Source: Schistocerca nitens
Taxonomy: Eukaryota > Arthropoda > Insecta > Orthoptera > Acrididae
Length of the DNA: 64,000 nt
Reading direction: 5' to 3'
Assembly (NCBI RefSeq): GCF_023898315.1
Contig: NC_064615.1
Coordinates: 1,186,637,413 to 1,186,701,412 of the forward strand
Part shown: in pieces, positions 20,700 to 31,600 of the stretch
Layout of the letters: every line of letters starts with the position of its first letter
How positions within the stretch are numbered: the first letter of the stretch is position 1
Notes under the pieces: model-generated
Told to the model about the DNA's origin: nothing
Seen by the model: the letters and a program-made list of their open reading frames with translations, nothing else
The model's database searches: none
Program-made: the position numbers and the translations under genes

Positions 20700-23600
20700 A
20701 GGATGGGGTGGAGATTCTGGCGTCCGCTGAGATCTGACTGGACCCTCAGACACCACGGAAGTCGATCGCACGGGTACTCAATCGGTGGCAGCAGGTGATC
20801 CAGCAGTGTAATCTGCCTCCTCAGTCTCTACACGCCTTTTTCAGTAGCGGACAATGTCATCATCTAGTGGAATTGCAGTGCGGTTTTTTCCACAACCTTG
20901 CTGAGCTCCGACAACTTCTCAGCCTTCACCCTTTCTTCTGCACTGCTCTCCAGGAAATTTCATTTCTGGCGATGTGAACCCCCACCCTCTGAGGCTATCG
21001 GAGTTATTATAAGAATCGAGCAGCTTATGAGAGGATATCTGGTAGAGTCTGGTAGAGTCTGTGTCTACGTCCTTAACTCTCTTCAAACAACTTTAGAGGC
21101 TGTCGGTGTTCAGGTGTGGATGCCTCAGGCTGTTACTGTCTGCGGTCTCTATCTTCCACCAGACGGTGATGCCCCACAGCATGTATTGGCTGCGCTGACA
21201 GCCCAATTGCCGCCACCTTTTCTGTTATTGGGTGACTTTAATGCCCGTAAACCTTTGTGAGGTGGATCGGTGGCAACAGGCCGAGGCACTGTCGTTGAGC
21301 AAGTGTTGGCACAGCTCGACCTTTCTCTTTTAAATAATGGTGCCTCCACACATTTCAGTGTGGTGCACGGGACGTACTCACCCGTCGACCTTTTGGTCTG
21401 CCGCCCTTGCTTCTACTGTTTGTCCAATGGAGGTTGCATGACGACTTGGGCAGTAGTGACCACTTTCCGAGCTTTCTGTCACTGCCCCAGCGTCACTCAC
21501 CTGGATGCCATCCCAGATGGGCTTCGAAAAAGGCTGGCTGGGACTCATTCACCTCAATTGCCACTCTTGTGCCTCTTTCTCATGGCACCATTGATGTGGT
21601 GGTTGACACGGTCACCAGTGGCATCATTTCTGCCGCAGAATCTGCAATTCCCTGTTCTTCCGGTTCCCTTCGGTGGAGGACCTGCGCCTCGGTGGTCAGC
21701 GGAGATTGCTGAGGTGATTAGAGATCGTTGGCGGGCCCTCCAGCGTCATAAGTGGCACCCATCATTGGAACACCTCATTACCTTTAAACGGCTCCGTGCC
21801 CGAGCCCGACGCCTTATTTGCTCACTGAAACAGGAGTGCTGGGAACGGTATGTCTCCACCACTGGCACTCGTTCCTCTCCGTCGCAGGTTTGTTGCAAGA
21901 TTAGGCGACTCTATGGGTATCAGACACCCATCAGTGTACCTGGGCTTTCCCTAAATGGAGCAGTCTGTACTGCATCAGACACGATTGCAAAACTCTTAGC
22001 AGAGCATTATGCTCAGAGTTCTGCTTCTATGAATTACCCACTGGCCTTCCGCTCCCTGAAAGAGCAGTTGGAAAGTCAGAGCCTTTCATCCCATATGTGC
22101 CACCCCAAATTGTACAATGCTCCATTCAGTGAGTGGGAATTCCAAAGCGCCATAGCCGCTTGCCCTGATATGGCTCCCGGGTCGGATCGCATCCACTATC
22201 AGATGCTCAAACACCTCTCGGTGAACTGCCAGCGACACCTTCTCGACCTTTTCAAACGTATCTGGGTTGAGGGTGAGTTCTCCTCTCAATGTTAGGAAAG
22301 CATTATCATCCAAGTGTTGAAGCCTGGCAAGAACCTCCTGTAGGTGGACAGCTAGCGCCCCATTAGCCTCACCGACATTAATGTGCAAGTCGCTCGAACG
22401 CACGCTGAGCCGGAGGTTGAGTCGGCTACTCGAGTCTCGGGGCTTTCTGGCTCCGTCCCGGGGTGGGTTTCTTAAGGGCCACTCTGCCACCGATAATCTA
22501 GTCTGACCGGAGTCTGCCATCTGCACGGCATTTGCCCGCCGTCAGCATCTGGCTGCCATCTTCTTTGACGTGCAGAAGGGATACGATGCGATGTGGTGAC
22601 ATCACATCCTCACCACGGTTCACGGGTGGGGTCTTAGGGGCCTGCTCCTGCTTTTTATTCAAAATTTTCTGTCACTTCGTTCCTTCCCCGTGCAAGTTGG
22701 TTCCTCCCATAGCTCCTCCCGAGTCCAGAAGAATGGGGTCCTGCAAGGCTGTCTCGAGTGTCTGCCTCTTTTTAGTTGCTATCAATAGGCTAGCTGCAGC
22801 TGTGGGAACGTCCATATCGGCTTCTTTGTATGCTGCTGACTTTTGACTGTACTGGCATTGCGGTTGCCGAACGGCAGATACAGGGCACTATCCGCAGGGC
22901 ACAGTCTTGGGTCGTCACGCAAGGCTCCCAGTTCTCAGCTGCCGAGACCTGTGTAATGCATTTCTGCCGGCATCGAACTGTTCACCCTGAGCCACGGCTT
23001 TATCTCGACTGCGAACCTCTTGCCACGGTGGAGACACATCGGTTTTTGGGCTTGCTTTTTGATGCCCAGTCGACTTGGCCCCCTCATATTTGCCAGCTTA
23101 AACAAATGTTGTGGCGCCATCTTAACACTCTTTATTGCTTGAGTCACACCAGCTGGGGTGCCGATCGGTCTACCCTTCCACGACTGTATCAGGTGTCAAT
23201 TCAGTCTCGTCTCGACTGTGGGAGGCTGGCTTACAGTTCGGCATCGCCTTCCGCATAGCGGTTGCTTGACCCCATACTTCACTGCGGGATCCGACTCCCA
23301 ACTGGAGCTATCCGCACAAGCCCTATAAACAGCCTACCTGTGGAGGCTGGTGCCCTTCCACTGCGGATCCGGTGCGACTACTGGCCGCTTATGCTGCACA
23401 TGTTTGTAGCTTGCTGGGGATCCAAATTACCATCTCCTGTTCCCCAACTCGGTCATCCATCTTCCAGAATGGTGGCCCCAGTCAGGGTGTACGATCACGG
23501 TTTACGTCCAGGCTCTTCTCTCTGGGCCTGAGTTTTTCCCTCTCCCTCTTTTCTGGGTCCATATACGTATACCCCTGTGGTGTGTGCCCCCCCGTGCCTT

Positions 23601-24500
23601 CGGCTGGATTTGGCACAGGGCCCGAAGGACTCGGTCCCTCCTGAGCCCTCCACCCCTGCTTTCTTTCCATCCTTGCCGCGTTTGACGGCTCTGACGTGGT
23701 CTATACCGACGGTTCGATGGTTGCTGGTCGAGTTGGTTGTGTTCTTACTCTTGGGGATCATTCTGAACAATGCTCATCGCCGGCTGGCTGCAGTGTTTTC
23801 ACTGCCGAGCTGGTCTCTTGCGCCCTAGAATATATCTGCTCCTGCTCAGGTGAATCCTTCGTTATCTGTAGTGACTCCCTGAGCGGTTTACAAGCTATCG
23901 ACCAATGTTTTCCTCACTCTCGTCTGGTGACGGCTATCCAGGAGTCCATCCGTACTCTTGCTCGTTGCGGATGCTCCGTGGTTTTTATGTGAACCCGAGG
24001 TCATGTCAGCATCCTGGGTAATGAACGTGTTGACACGCTGGCCAAACAGACTGTTGGTGCACGGGCTTTGGAGATTGGCCCTTCGGAGTGTGATCTCCAT
24101 TCAATTATTCGGTAGAAGGTCCTTGATACCTGGCATGATGAATGGTGCACCCCGCCTTCACCCAACAAACTTTGGATCGTCAAGGATACTACCGGTGTGT
24201 GGCACTCATCCTTGCGGGCCTCTCGCAAGGACTCTGTTTTACTCTGCCGGCTGTGCATTGGCCACACCTGGATGACGCACGTTTATTTATTGCACCGCGA
24301 GGACCCACCTCTCTGTCGCTGTGGTTCAGCATTGACAGTGGTCCACATTTTGTTGGACTGTCCGCTTTTAACTGCGCTCAGGCAGAAGTTTGTGCTGCCC
24401 GATATGCTCCCTGCAATTTTAAAGGACGGCGCTGCCATGGCAGGCTTAGTTTTGAGTTATATCCAAGCAGGGGGCTTTTATCGCTCGATTTGAGGGTTTG
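20700..24500 (+). pseudogene. I-element ORF2: endonuclease, RT, RNase H
   Basis: Endonuclease: HNLAELRQLL and ALQEISF near 20,900-20,970, then LPPDGDAP and LLLGDFNARKPL at 21,150-21,260. RT: 21,700-22,295 (APGSDRIHYQMLKHL) and 22,530-23,250, with QKGYDAMW (motif A) near 22,573 and YAADF (motif C region) near 22,833. RNase H: VYTDGSMVAGRVG at 23,700, AELVSCALEYI, SDSLSGLQAI and GHVSILGNERVD near 24,000. C-terminal knuckle: LCRLCIGHTWMTH, PLCRCGS and VHILLDC at 24,240-24,360. At least eight frame changes or stops. Confidence 0.84.
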
Positions 24501-24567
24501 TCTCTTTTTTTTGTGTTGAGTCTAGCCTTTGGCCTACGGTTTTAGATTGGGCTTTTTAGTGTGTCTC

Positions 24568-27086
24568 TTGGTGTTTGGAAATTATTCAGGTAGTGAAGGG
24601 AGACGAAAATTTAATAGTCATGGGTGACTGGAATTCGTCAGTAGGAAAAGGGAGAGAAGGAAACATAGTAGGTGAATATGGATTGGGGGGAAGGAATGAA
24701 AGAGGAAGCCGCCTTGTAGAATTTTGCACAGAGCACAACTTAATCATAGCTAACACTTGGTTCAAGAATCATAAAAGAAGGTTGTATACCTGGAAGAATC
24801 CTGGAGATACTAAAAGGTATCAGATAGATTATACAATGGTAAGACAGAGATTTAGGAACCAGGTTTTAAATTGTAAGACATTTCCTGGGGCAGATGTGGA
24901 TTCTGACCACAATCTATTGGTTATGAACTGCTGATTGAAACTGAAGAAACCGCAAAAAGGTGGGAATTTAAGGAGATGGGACCTGGATAAACTGAAAGAA
25001 CCAGAGGTTGTAGAGACTTTCAGGGAGAGCATAAGGGAACAATTGACAGGAATGGGGGAAAGAAATACAGTAGAAGAAGAATGGGTAGCTCTGAGGGATG
25101 AAGTAGTGAAGGCAGCAGAGGACCAAGTAGGTAAAAAGACGAGGGCTAATAGAAATCCTTGGGTAACAGAAGAAATATTGAATTTCATTGATGAAAGGAG
25201 AAAATATAAAAATGCAGTAAATGAAGCAGGCAAAAAGGAATACAAATGTCTCAAAAATGAGATTTCCAGGAAGTGCAAAATGGCTAAGCAGGGATGGCTA
25301 GAGGACAAATGTAAGGATGTAGAGGCTTGTCTCACTAGGGGTAAGATAGATACTGCCTATACGAAAATTAAAGAGACCTTTGGAGAGAAGAGAACCACTT
25401 GTATGAATATCAAGAGCTCAGATGGCAACCCAGTTCTAAGCAAAGAAGGGAAGGCAGAAAGGTGGAAGGAGTATATAGAGGGTTTACACAAGGGCGATGT
25501 ACTTGAGGACAATATTATGGAAATGGAATAGGATGTAGATGAAGACGAAATGGGAGATAAGATACTGCGTGAAGAGTTTGACAGAGCACTGAAAGACCTG
25601 AGTCGAAACAAGGCCCCGAGAGTAGACAACATTCCATTAGAACTACTGATGGCCTCGGGAGAGCCAGTCCTGACAAAACTCTACCATCTGGTGAGCACGA
25701 TGTATGAGACAGGCGAAATACCCTCAGACTTCAAGAAGAATATAATAATTCCAATCCCAAAGAAAGCAGGTGTTGACAGATGTGAAAATTACCAAACTAT
25801 CAGTTTAATAAGTCACAGCTGCAAAATACTAACGCGAATTCTTTACAGACGAATGGAAAAACTGGTAGAAGCCGACCTCGGGGAAGATCAGTTTGGATTC
25901 CGTAGAAATGTTGGAACACGTGTGGCAATACTGACCTTACGACTTATCTTAGAAGAAAGATTAAGAAAAGGCAAACCTACGTTTCTAGCATTTGTAGACT
26001 TAGCGAAAGCTTTTGACAATGTTAACTGGAATACTCTCTTTCAAATTCTGAAGGTGGCAGGGGTGAAATACAGGGAGTGAAAGGCTATTTACAATTTGTA
26101 CAGAAACCAGATGGCAGTTATAAGAGTCAAGGGGCATGAAAGGGAAGCAGTGGTTGGGAAAGGAGAGAGACAGGGTTGTAGCCTCTCCCCGATGTTATTC
26201 AATCTGTATAGTGAGCAAGCAGTAAAGGAAACAAAAGAAAAATTCGGAGTAGGTATTAAAATTCATGGAGAAGAAGTAAAAACTTTGAGGTTCGCCGATG
26301 ACATTGTAATTCTGTCAGAGACAGCAAAGGACTTGGAAGAGCAGTTGAACGGAATGGACAGTGTCTTGAAAGGAGGATATAAGATGAACATCAACAAAAG
26401 CAAAACGAGGATAATGGAATGTAGTCAAATTAAGTCGGGTGATGCTGAGGGAATTACATTAGGAAATGAGACACTTAAAGTAGTAAAGGAGTTTTGCTAT
26501 TTAGGGAGTAAAATAACCGATGATGGTCGAAGTAGAGAGGATATAAAATGTAGACTGGCAATGACAAGGAAAGCGTTTCTCAAGAAGAGAAATTTGTTAA
26601 CATCGAGTATAGATTTAAGTGTCAGGAAGTCATTTCTGAAAGTATTTGTATCGAGTGTAGCCATGTATGGAAGTGAACCATGGACGATAACTAGTTTGGA
26701 CAAGAAGAGAATAGAAGCTTTCGAAATGTGGTGCTACAGAAGAATGCTGAAGATAAGGTGGGTAGATCACGTAACTAATGAGGAGGTATTGAATAGGATT
26801 GGGGAGAAGAGAAGTTTGTGGCACAACTTGACTAGAAGAAGGGATCGGTTGGTAGGACATGTTTTGAGGCATCAAGGAATCACAAATTTAACATTGGAGG
26901 GCAGCGTGGAGGGTAAAAATAGTAGAGGGAGACCAAGAGATGAATACACTAAGCAGATTCAGAAGGATGTAGGTTGCAGTAGGTACTGGGAGATGAAGAA
27001 GCTTGCACAGGATAGAGTAGCATGGAGAGCTGCATCAAACCAGTCTCAGGACTGAAGACCACAACAACAACAACATTGGTGTTTGG
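24568..27086 (+). mobile_element. RTE-like retrotransposon copy 1, nested in the I element
   Basis: The 2,497-bp copy at 24,579-27,075 is flanked by exact 11-bp duplications TTGGTGTTTGG (24,568-24,578 and 27,076-27,086) inside the I-element 3' region. It is 5'-truncated within the endonuclease and ends in a short (CAA)n tail typical of RTE-type elements. The same family occurs at 31.6-34.9 kb and 49.7-53.0 kb. Confidence 0.93.
24579..27055 (+). pseudogene. RTE-like endonuclease/RT with three in-frame stops
   Basis: One reading frame runs through the copy and is broken only by stops near 24,932, 25,529 and 26,078. Endonuclease C-terminal half: IVMGDWNSSVG, YQIDYTMV, DSDHNLLV. RT: NKAPRVDNIP, ENYQTISLISHS, FLAFVDLAKAFDNVNW (motif A), GERQGCSLSPMLFN (motif B), LRFADDIVIL (motif C). 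C-terminal half has RRMLKIRWVDHVTNEEVLNR and the RGRPRDEYTKQIQKDVG block common in RTE-type polymerases. The lack of frameshifts suggests moderate age. Confidence 0.92.
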
Positions 27087-27310
27087 CTTTTCCTTTTTTT
27101 GTTTCCATGGTTGGCCAGCCACTGTAATACTGTGTGTTTTTAATTCCTCTTTTCTGGTCTTTGTCTATGTCTTTCTTGTTCCGTATCATCCCTTGTCATC
27201 TCCATTGCTTGTTTTTGTTCCTTGTGGGTGTTCCACGATTGTAGAAAAAGGGACCGATGGCCTTTGTAGACTAGTACCTTCAATCTCCACAAACCAACCA
27301 ACCAGTCAGG

Positions 27311-28277
27311 ACATTGGAATTTCGAAAAAAAATTGTTTTTGATATGATCTAAAAATGTGTTCCTGACAGGCAGTTCCCCATACGTAGGCCTTCTGTTTGT
27401 TCATGGGAAAATATTTCTGTGGCAGAACTAATTCAATAAGGTCACATTATTCATCACTTTTTTAAATTCATTTTATTGAATACTGAATAAGTTCGTTTTT
27501 GATAATGGATACAGTTTCAGCTATCAGGATGTTGGTATACATATTAGTGACATCTAATGAGAAGAATCTGCCATTAGTTGATCTGATTTATTGGTTCTAC
27601 TGAGTTTTTAATTATGAACATTTTCTCAGACATATAATTGTGGTTAATGGTAAGCTTCAGCTTTTTGCTTAATAAATATATTGTATTGTTGATACAATTA
27701 CAACTGGTCTGACAGGGCCATGTTCTTTGTGAATCTTGTATTGGGATCACAGTTTGGGTCATTTTCTCTATTAGTAAGCAGAAATCTACACAAGGTAGAG
27801 CTTTCTACGCTCATGCTTGATATTTATTCTTCAGATCCCTATTGATATGCATAAGCCATTTGTATTGAAGAAGAGTATGGTTTGGATATGTTCCATTTTT
27901 TGTTTTTCATAAGAACAACTGTATTCTATTCGTCTGCCTCGCCATAGTATTATGGGCAATTAATTTTTTGTTATGTAAACTCTGCAATAACATTCGCTTT
28001 CATTTTTATGTATATTATTTTTGTTGTATCTGTCAATAATCTTGGCTGCTTTGCTTGTAATACTATTCTGTTCAACAATTGGAATTTTTGGGCCATCTGA
28101 TGCTACTTTAATATGGCCTATCATAGATACAATATTACTAGGTTTTGGTTCATGAGCTCATTTATAGCTAAATCTATGACATAGTAAGCTGTGTTCTTTT
28201 GCACTAAGGTCTACACTTGATGGTTTGACAGCTCTGTCATAAAACTTTAAATTATTAATGCTATTCTTTTCTTCTAA
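27311..28277 (-). pseudogene. PLE-B N-terminal region and RT motifs up to B
   Basis: Minus strand: NNLKFYDRAVKPSSVDL-like N-terminal words near 28,270-28,190, a region with SDGPKIPIVEQNSI, then HKEHGPVRPVV at about 27,730 (RT motif 1 region), SKKLKLTINHNY, and QTEGLRMGNCLSG at about 27,390 (motif B, GLxMGxxLSG). This is the N-terminal half of a PLE polymerase. It is cut at 27,311 by the I element; the next motif resumes at 18,721. Several stops and shifts. Confidence 0.75.
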
Positions 28278-28473
28278 CAAGGGAACCTCCCCATCGCACC
28301 CCCCTCAGATTTAGTTATAAGTTGGCACAGTGGATAGGCCTTGAAAAACTGAACACAGATCAATCGAGAAAACAGGAAGAAGTTGTGTGGAACTATGAAA
28401 AAAATTAGTAAAATATACAAACTGAGCAGTCCATGCGAACGTAAGCAACATCAAGGTGGATGTTGGCTCTGGA

Positions 28474-28548
28474 GCGCCGTGGTCCCGTGGTTAGCGTGAG
28501 TAACTGCGGAACGAGAGGTCCTTGGTTCAAGTCTTCCCTCCGCTGAAA
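28474..28548 (+). promoter_or_regulatory. tRNA-like A/B boxes, left arm
   Basis: GTGGTTAGCGTGAG resembles a pol III A box, and GGTTCAAGTCTTCC about 40 bp later resembles a B box (GGTTCRANNCC). No acceptor or anticodon stem can be closed convincingly, so it is tRNA-derived rather than a tRNA gene. Confidence 0.5.
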
Positions 28549-28981
28549 ATTTTACTTTCTTTATTTTCGCAAAGTTATGATCTGTCCGTTCATTCATTGA
28601 CGTCTCTGTTCACTGTAAGAAGTTTAGTGTCTGTGTTTTGCGACCGCACCGCAAAACCGTGCGATTAGTAGACGAAAGGACGTGCCTCTCCAATGGGAAC
28701 CGAAAACATTTGATCGCAAGGCCATAGTTCAACCGATTCCTCCACAGGAAAACATCTGATATATTCTATACGACACTGGTGACGGCATGTGCGTCACATG
28801 ACAGGAACATGTTGTCGACCCACCTAACTTGTACACTTAGCGAATGGGTAAAAAGATTCTACTACCTTGTCCGATTTAGGTTTCCTTGTGGATGTGATAA
28901 TCACTCCCAAAAAAGTGATGAAAACATAAGAGTTTGTCACATAAACTGAAAACAAAAAATTAAACTTTTCATTCAAGGGAA

Positions 28982-29042
28982 GATTTGAACCTAGGATCTC
29001 TCGTTCCGTAGCTGCTCTCGCTAACCACGGGACCACGGCACT
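28982..29042 (-). promoter_or_regulatory. tRNA-like A/B boxes, right arm
   Basis: Mirror of the left-arm stretch: on the minus strand GTGGTTAGCGAGAG, then GGTTCAAATCTTCC. The two copies would be transcribed toward each other. Confidence 0.48.
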
Positions 29043-29526
29043 CCTTGACTCGCGTTCTCCTTGATGTTGCATATCTTCGCATGGACTACTCAGTTTGTGT
29101 ATTTTACTAATTTTTTTTGTAGTTCCATACAACTTCTTCCTGTTTTCTCGATTGATCTGTGTTCAGTTTTTCAAGGCCTATCCACTGTGCCAACTTATAA
29201 CTAAATCTGAGGGGGGTGCGATGGAGAGGTTCCCTTGTAAGCATTATTGTTAAATAAGAGTGCTTGAAATTTCTTTTGGTGTCTCTTTCTGATCTCTTGC
29301 CATTATTTTTCTACAAAATTGTTGACTGCTCTTAAAATGATACTGAACTGTAGTTTAAATAATTATATGGCTGCATCTCACAAATATATATAATTATGAT
29401 CTTAGTTATAATAGAGGGAAACATTCCACGTAGAAAAAATATATCTAAAAACAAAGATGATGTGACTTACCAAATGAAAGTGCTGGCAGGTCGACAGACA
29501 CAAACAAACACAAACATACACACAAA

Positions 29527-29566
29527 TTTCAAGCTTTCGCAACAAACTGTTGCCTCATCAGGAAGA
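29527..29566 (-). ncRNA. Hammerhead ribozyme motif, PLE-A terminal repeat
   Basis: Minus strand: CTGATGA core, 5-bp stem II GCAAC/GTTGC, GAAA, then GCTT giving a short self-complementary stem III, and a 3-bp stem I (TTC/GAA). The upstream stem I strand is one base different from the 59.2-kb copy. All core bases present. Confidence 0.68.
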
Positions 29567-30650
29567 GGGAAGGAGAGGGAAAGACGAAAGGATGTGGGTT
29601 TTAAGGGAGAGGGTAAGGAGTCATTCCAATCCCGGGAGCGGAAAGACTTACCTTAGGGGGAAAAAAAGACGGGTATACACTCGCACACACACACATATCC
29701 ATCCACACATATACAGACACCCGTAATCTGGCTAGGGTGAAGGCATGTTTGCGGAGGGAATGTAAATAAAACTTAATGGGGTCGTTGTGGGGGTGTTGTG
29801 AGGGTGACATGGTATTAGAAGGTGGAAAGTGTAACACGAGGTTGAAATGAAAATGAAAGATAAAAATATATGGGGAGAGATAAGGGTGAACTAGAAAGTA
29901 ACTGGAGATCTGGTATGAAAAAAGGCGAAAAAGTGTTGGTTAAGTTGATCCTGTGGTGAACTTGGGTTGGTAGACAGCGATGTGCATGAAGGTTAGGTGG
30001 TTGTGTTGCCGCTAAAACACGTTAAAGGACGGAGAAATTCGGGAAAATTTCGAAAAAACATGTAAATGTATTAAAGGAGTGGTGTTGTGGTGAAAGATTA
30101 CGAAAATGGGGCTAACAATTGTAATAATGACGTTAAAACCTGTGGGGAGCGGCTAAAAATGATCAGTGATGTGCGAAAAACAGAAGTGGAAATAAAATGA
30201 AAGTTATTAGAACTAGTCGAAATGGTTGTTTAATACGTGAAAGCAGCTGTTATTGAACTAGAAACAGTGGATTTTATAGCAGCGGCAGTGTTGAAAGCTG
30301 AAAATAAAAATTTTTTTGGTTATGGTTTGGAAGTGGGTGACGTATTATTGAGTATATATAGGCGGGATAAAATTGTATTACGGTAAAAAGGGGAAGGTGA
30401 ATACAAAGTGAGACTACTAGTAAAAACAGAAAGAGAAAATAAAGAGAAAATAAGACGACAGGAAAGATTTCGAAATGCAACAGCGACAATAACAAACGTA
30501 ATTGTTGGGTTCAAATTAATGATATGGTTATAACAGAGGGAAACATTCCACGTAGGAAAAATATATCTAAAAACAAAGATGATGTGACTTACCAAATGAA
30601 AGTGCTGGCAGGTCGACAGACACACAAAGAAACACAAACATACACACAAA

Positions 30651-30692
30651 ATTCAAGCTTTCGCAACAAACTGTTGCCTCATCAGGAAAGAG
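30651..30692 (-). ncRNA. Hammerhead ribozyme motif, PLE-A terminal repeat
   Basis: Same layout as the 59.2-kb motif on the minus strand: CTGATGA, GCAAC/GTTGC stem II, GAAA, GCTT, stem I TTC/GAA. Complete core. Confidence 0.7.
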
Positions 30693-31001
30693 GGAAGGAG
30701 AGGGAAAGACGAAAGGATGTGGGTTTTAAGGGAGAGGGTAAGGAGTCATTCCAATCCCGGGAGCGGAAAGACTTACCTTAGGGGGAAAAAAGGTCGGGTA
30801 TACACTCGCGCACACACACACATATCCATCCACACATATACAGACACCTATATATGTGTGGATGGATATGTGTGTGTGTGTGCGAGTGTATACCCGTCCT
30901 TTTTTCCCCCTAAGGTAAGTCTTTCCGCTCCCGGGATTGGAATGACTCCTTACCCTCTCCCTTAAAACCCACATCCTTTCGTCTTTCCCTCTCCTTCCCT
31001 C

Positions 31002-31043
31002 TTTCCTGATGAGCCAACAGTTTGTTGCAAAAGCTTGAATTTT
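31002..31043 (+). ncRNA. Mutated hammerhead motif, PLE-A terminal repeat
   Basis: CTGATGA is kept, but stem II reads CCAAC against GTTGC and the invariant GAAA has become AAAA, so cleavage should be lost. Confidence 0.5.
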
Positions 31044-31282
31044 GTGTGTATGTTTGTGTTTGTTTGTGTGTCTGTCGACCTGCCAGCACTTTCATTTGGT
31101 AAGTCACATCATCTTTGTTTTTAGATATATAATTATGATCTTAGAAAGAACAAATGACACCTATTGTAGACTCCTTGACTTGTCAGTTCCATGTTTACTC
31201 TACACTTCAAACATTATGAAGAATAATCATAGCCTAAATTTTGACAGCAGTAATTAATGTACATAACAAACAGTGTACTGTA

Positions 31283-31418
31283 TTATCAAAAGGAAAGTCA
31301 TCACATACCATATAGCGGAGATGCTGAGTCACAGATAAGTACAACAAAAATCAATGACACAGACACACACACACACATACACACACACACACACACACAC
31401 AGGCACACACACGCACGC

Positions 31419-31444
<26 letters not shown>
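31283..31444 (-). mobile_element. PLE terminal fragment with (CA)n/(GA)n tail
   Basis: The words AGGAAAGTCATCACATACC and ATATAGCGGAGATGCTGAGTC mirror the plus-strand PLE end at 16,580-16,620. The fragment then runs into (CA)n at 31,363-31,402 and (GA)n at 31,419-31,444. No hammerhead core remains. Confidence 0.6.
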
Positions 31445-31452
<8 letters not shown>

Positions 31453-31600
31453 GCAGTTAATGGCAATGTAAAAGATAGTTTTCAAAAAACTACCTATGTA
31501 TCTCTCTCTCACCATGGGCTCTTGAAAGCTGCTGCTACTTTCTAACCTAGCAAAACCTATTTCTTTTTCCTCCCCAAGGAAAGAACTAATAATTCCAAAA

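Larger units (their letters stand above)
18722..27310 (+). mobile_element. I-clade non-LTR retrotransposon inserted in PLE-B
   Basis: A full-length element of about 6.07 kb once the RTE insertion is removed. The 5' end has a G/C-rich leader with GGGGGTTAGAACAGGCCCG, familiar from insect I-like elements. ORF1 has CCHC-type knuckles; ORF2 has endonuclease, RT, RNase H and a C-terminal Cys/His knuckle. AGTCAGG lies at 18,722-18,728 and 27,304-27,310 (9 bp if one mismatch is allowed), and deleting the insert restores PLE-B between its motif B and motif C. Many stops and frame changes. Confidence 0.86.
28275..29240. mobile_element. 960-bp foldback element with tRNA-like arms, TAA duplication
   Basis: Long terminal inverted repeats (about 28,278-28,570 and 28,945-29,237) start CAAGGGAACCTCCCCATCGC and enclose a 370-bp spacer. 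TAA at 28,275-28,277 and 29,238-29,240 is a 3-bp duplication like that of PIF/Harbinger elements. Each arm contains a tRNA-like promoter stretch. No transposase. It interrupts the PLE-B N-terminal region. The superfamily is tentative. Confidence 0.82.
29386..31145 (-). mobile_element. PLE-A internally deleted copy inserted in PLE-B
   Basis: Flanked by ATATATAATTATGATCTTAG ending at 29,405 and again at 31,145 (some AT may belong to the element). Read on minus: a terminal repeat with hammerhead (30,850-30,525), the 5' leader and the first coding residues (30,525-29,725, including HPHNDPIKFYLHSLR), then a direct jump to the 3' terminal repeat (29,705-29,407). The RT and nuclease are deleted. A third terminal repeat in plus orientation (30,850-31,125) abuts the first one tail to tail. 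Confidence 0.85.
14695..31285 (-). mobile_element. PLE-B: one old Penelope-like element with nested insertions
   Basis: Minus-strand PLE whose parts lie in correct order but are separated by younger elements: N-terminal region (29,303-29,241 and 28,277 downward), RT fingers and palm (to 27,311), palm motif C onward (18,721-18,075), GIY-YIG (15,422-15,100). Outer ends carry related sequence in inverted orientation: 14,787-14,990 on plus matches the reverse complement of 31,280-31,126 plus 29,405 downward, sharing words such as AGAGTAAACATGGAACT and TACTGCTGTCAAA. Terminal repeats in inverted orientation are known for PLEs. Most internal gaps have a target-site duplication, so the 16.5 kb is a single original insertion plus later arrivals. 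Confidence 0.8.

Noticed and set aside
28474..28548. Functional tRNA gene
   Set aside because: A and B boxes are present, but acceptor, anticodon and T stems cannot be closed, and the stretch is duplicated within inverted repeats of an element.
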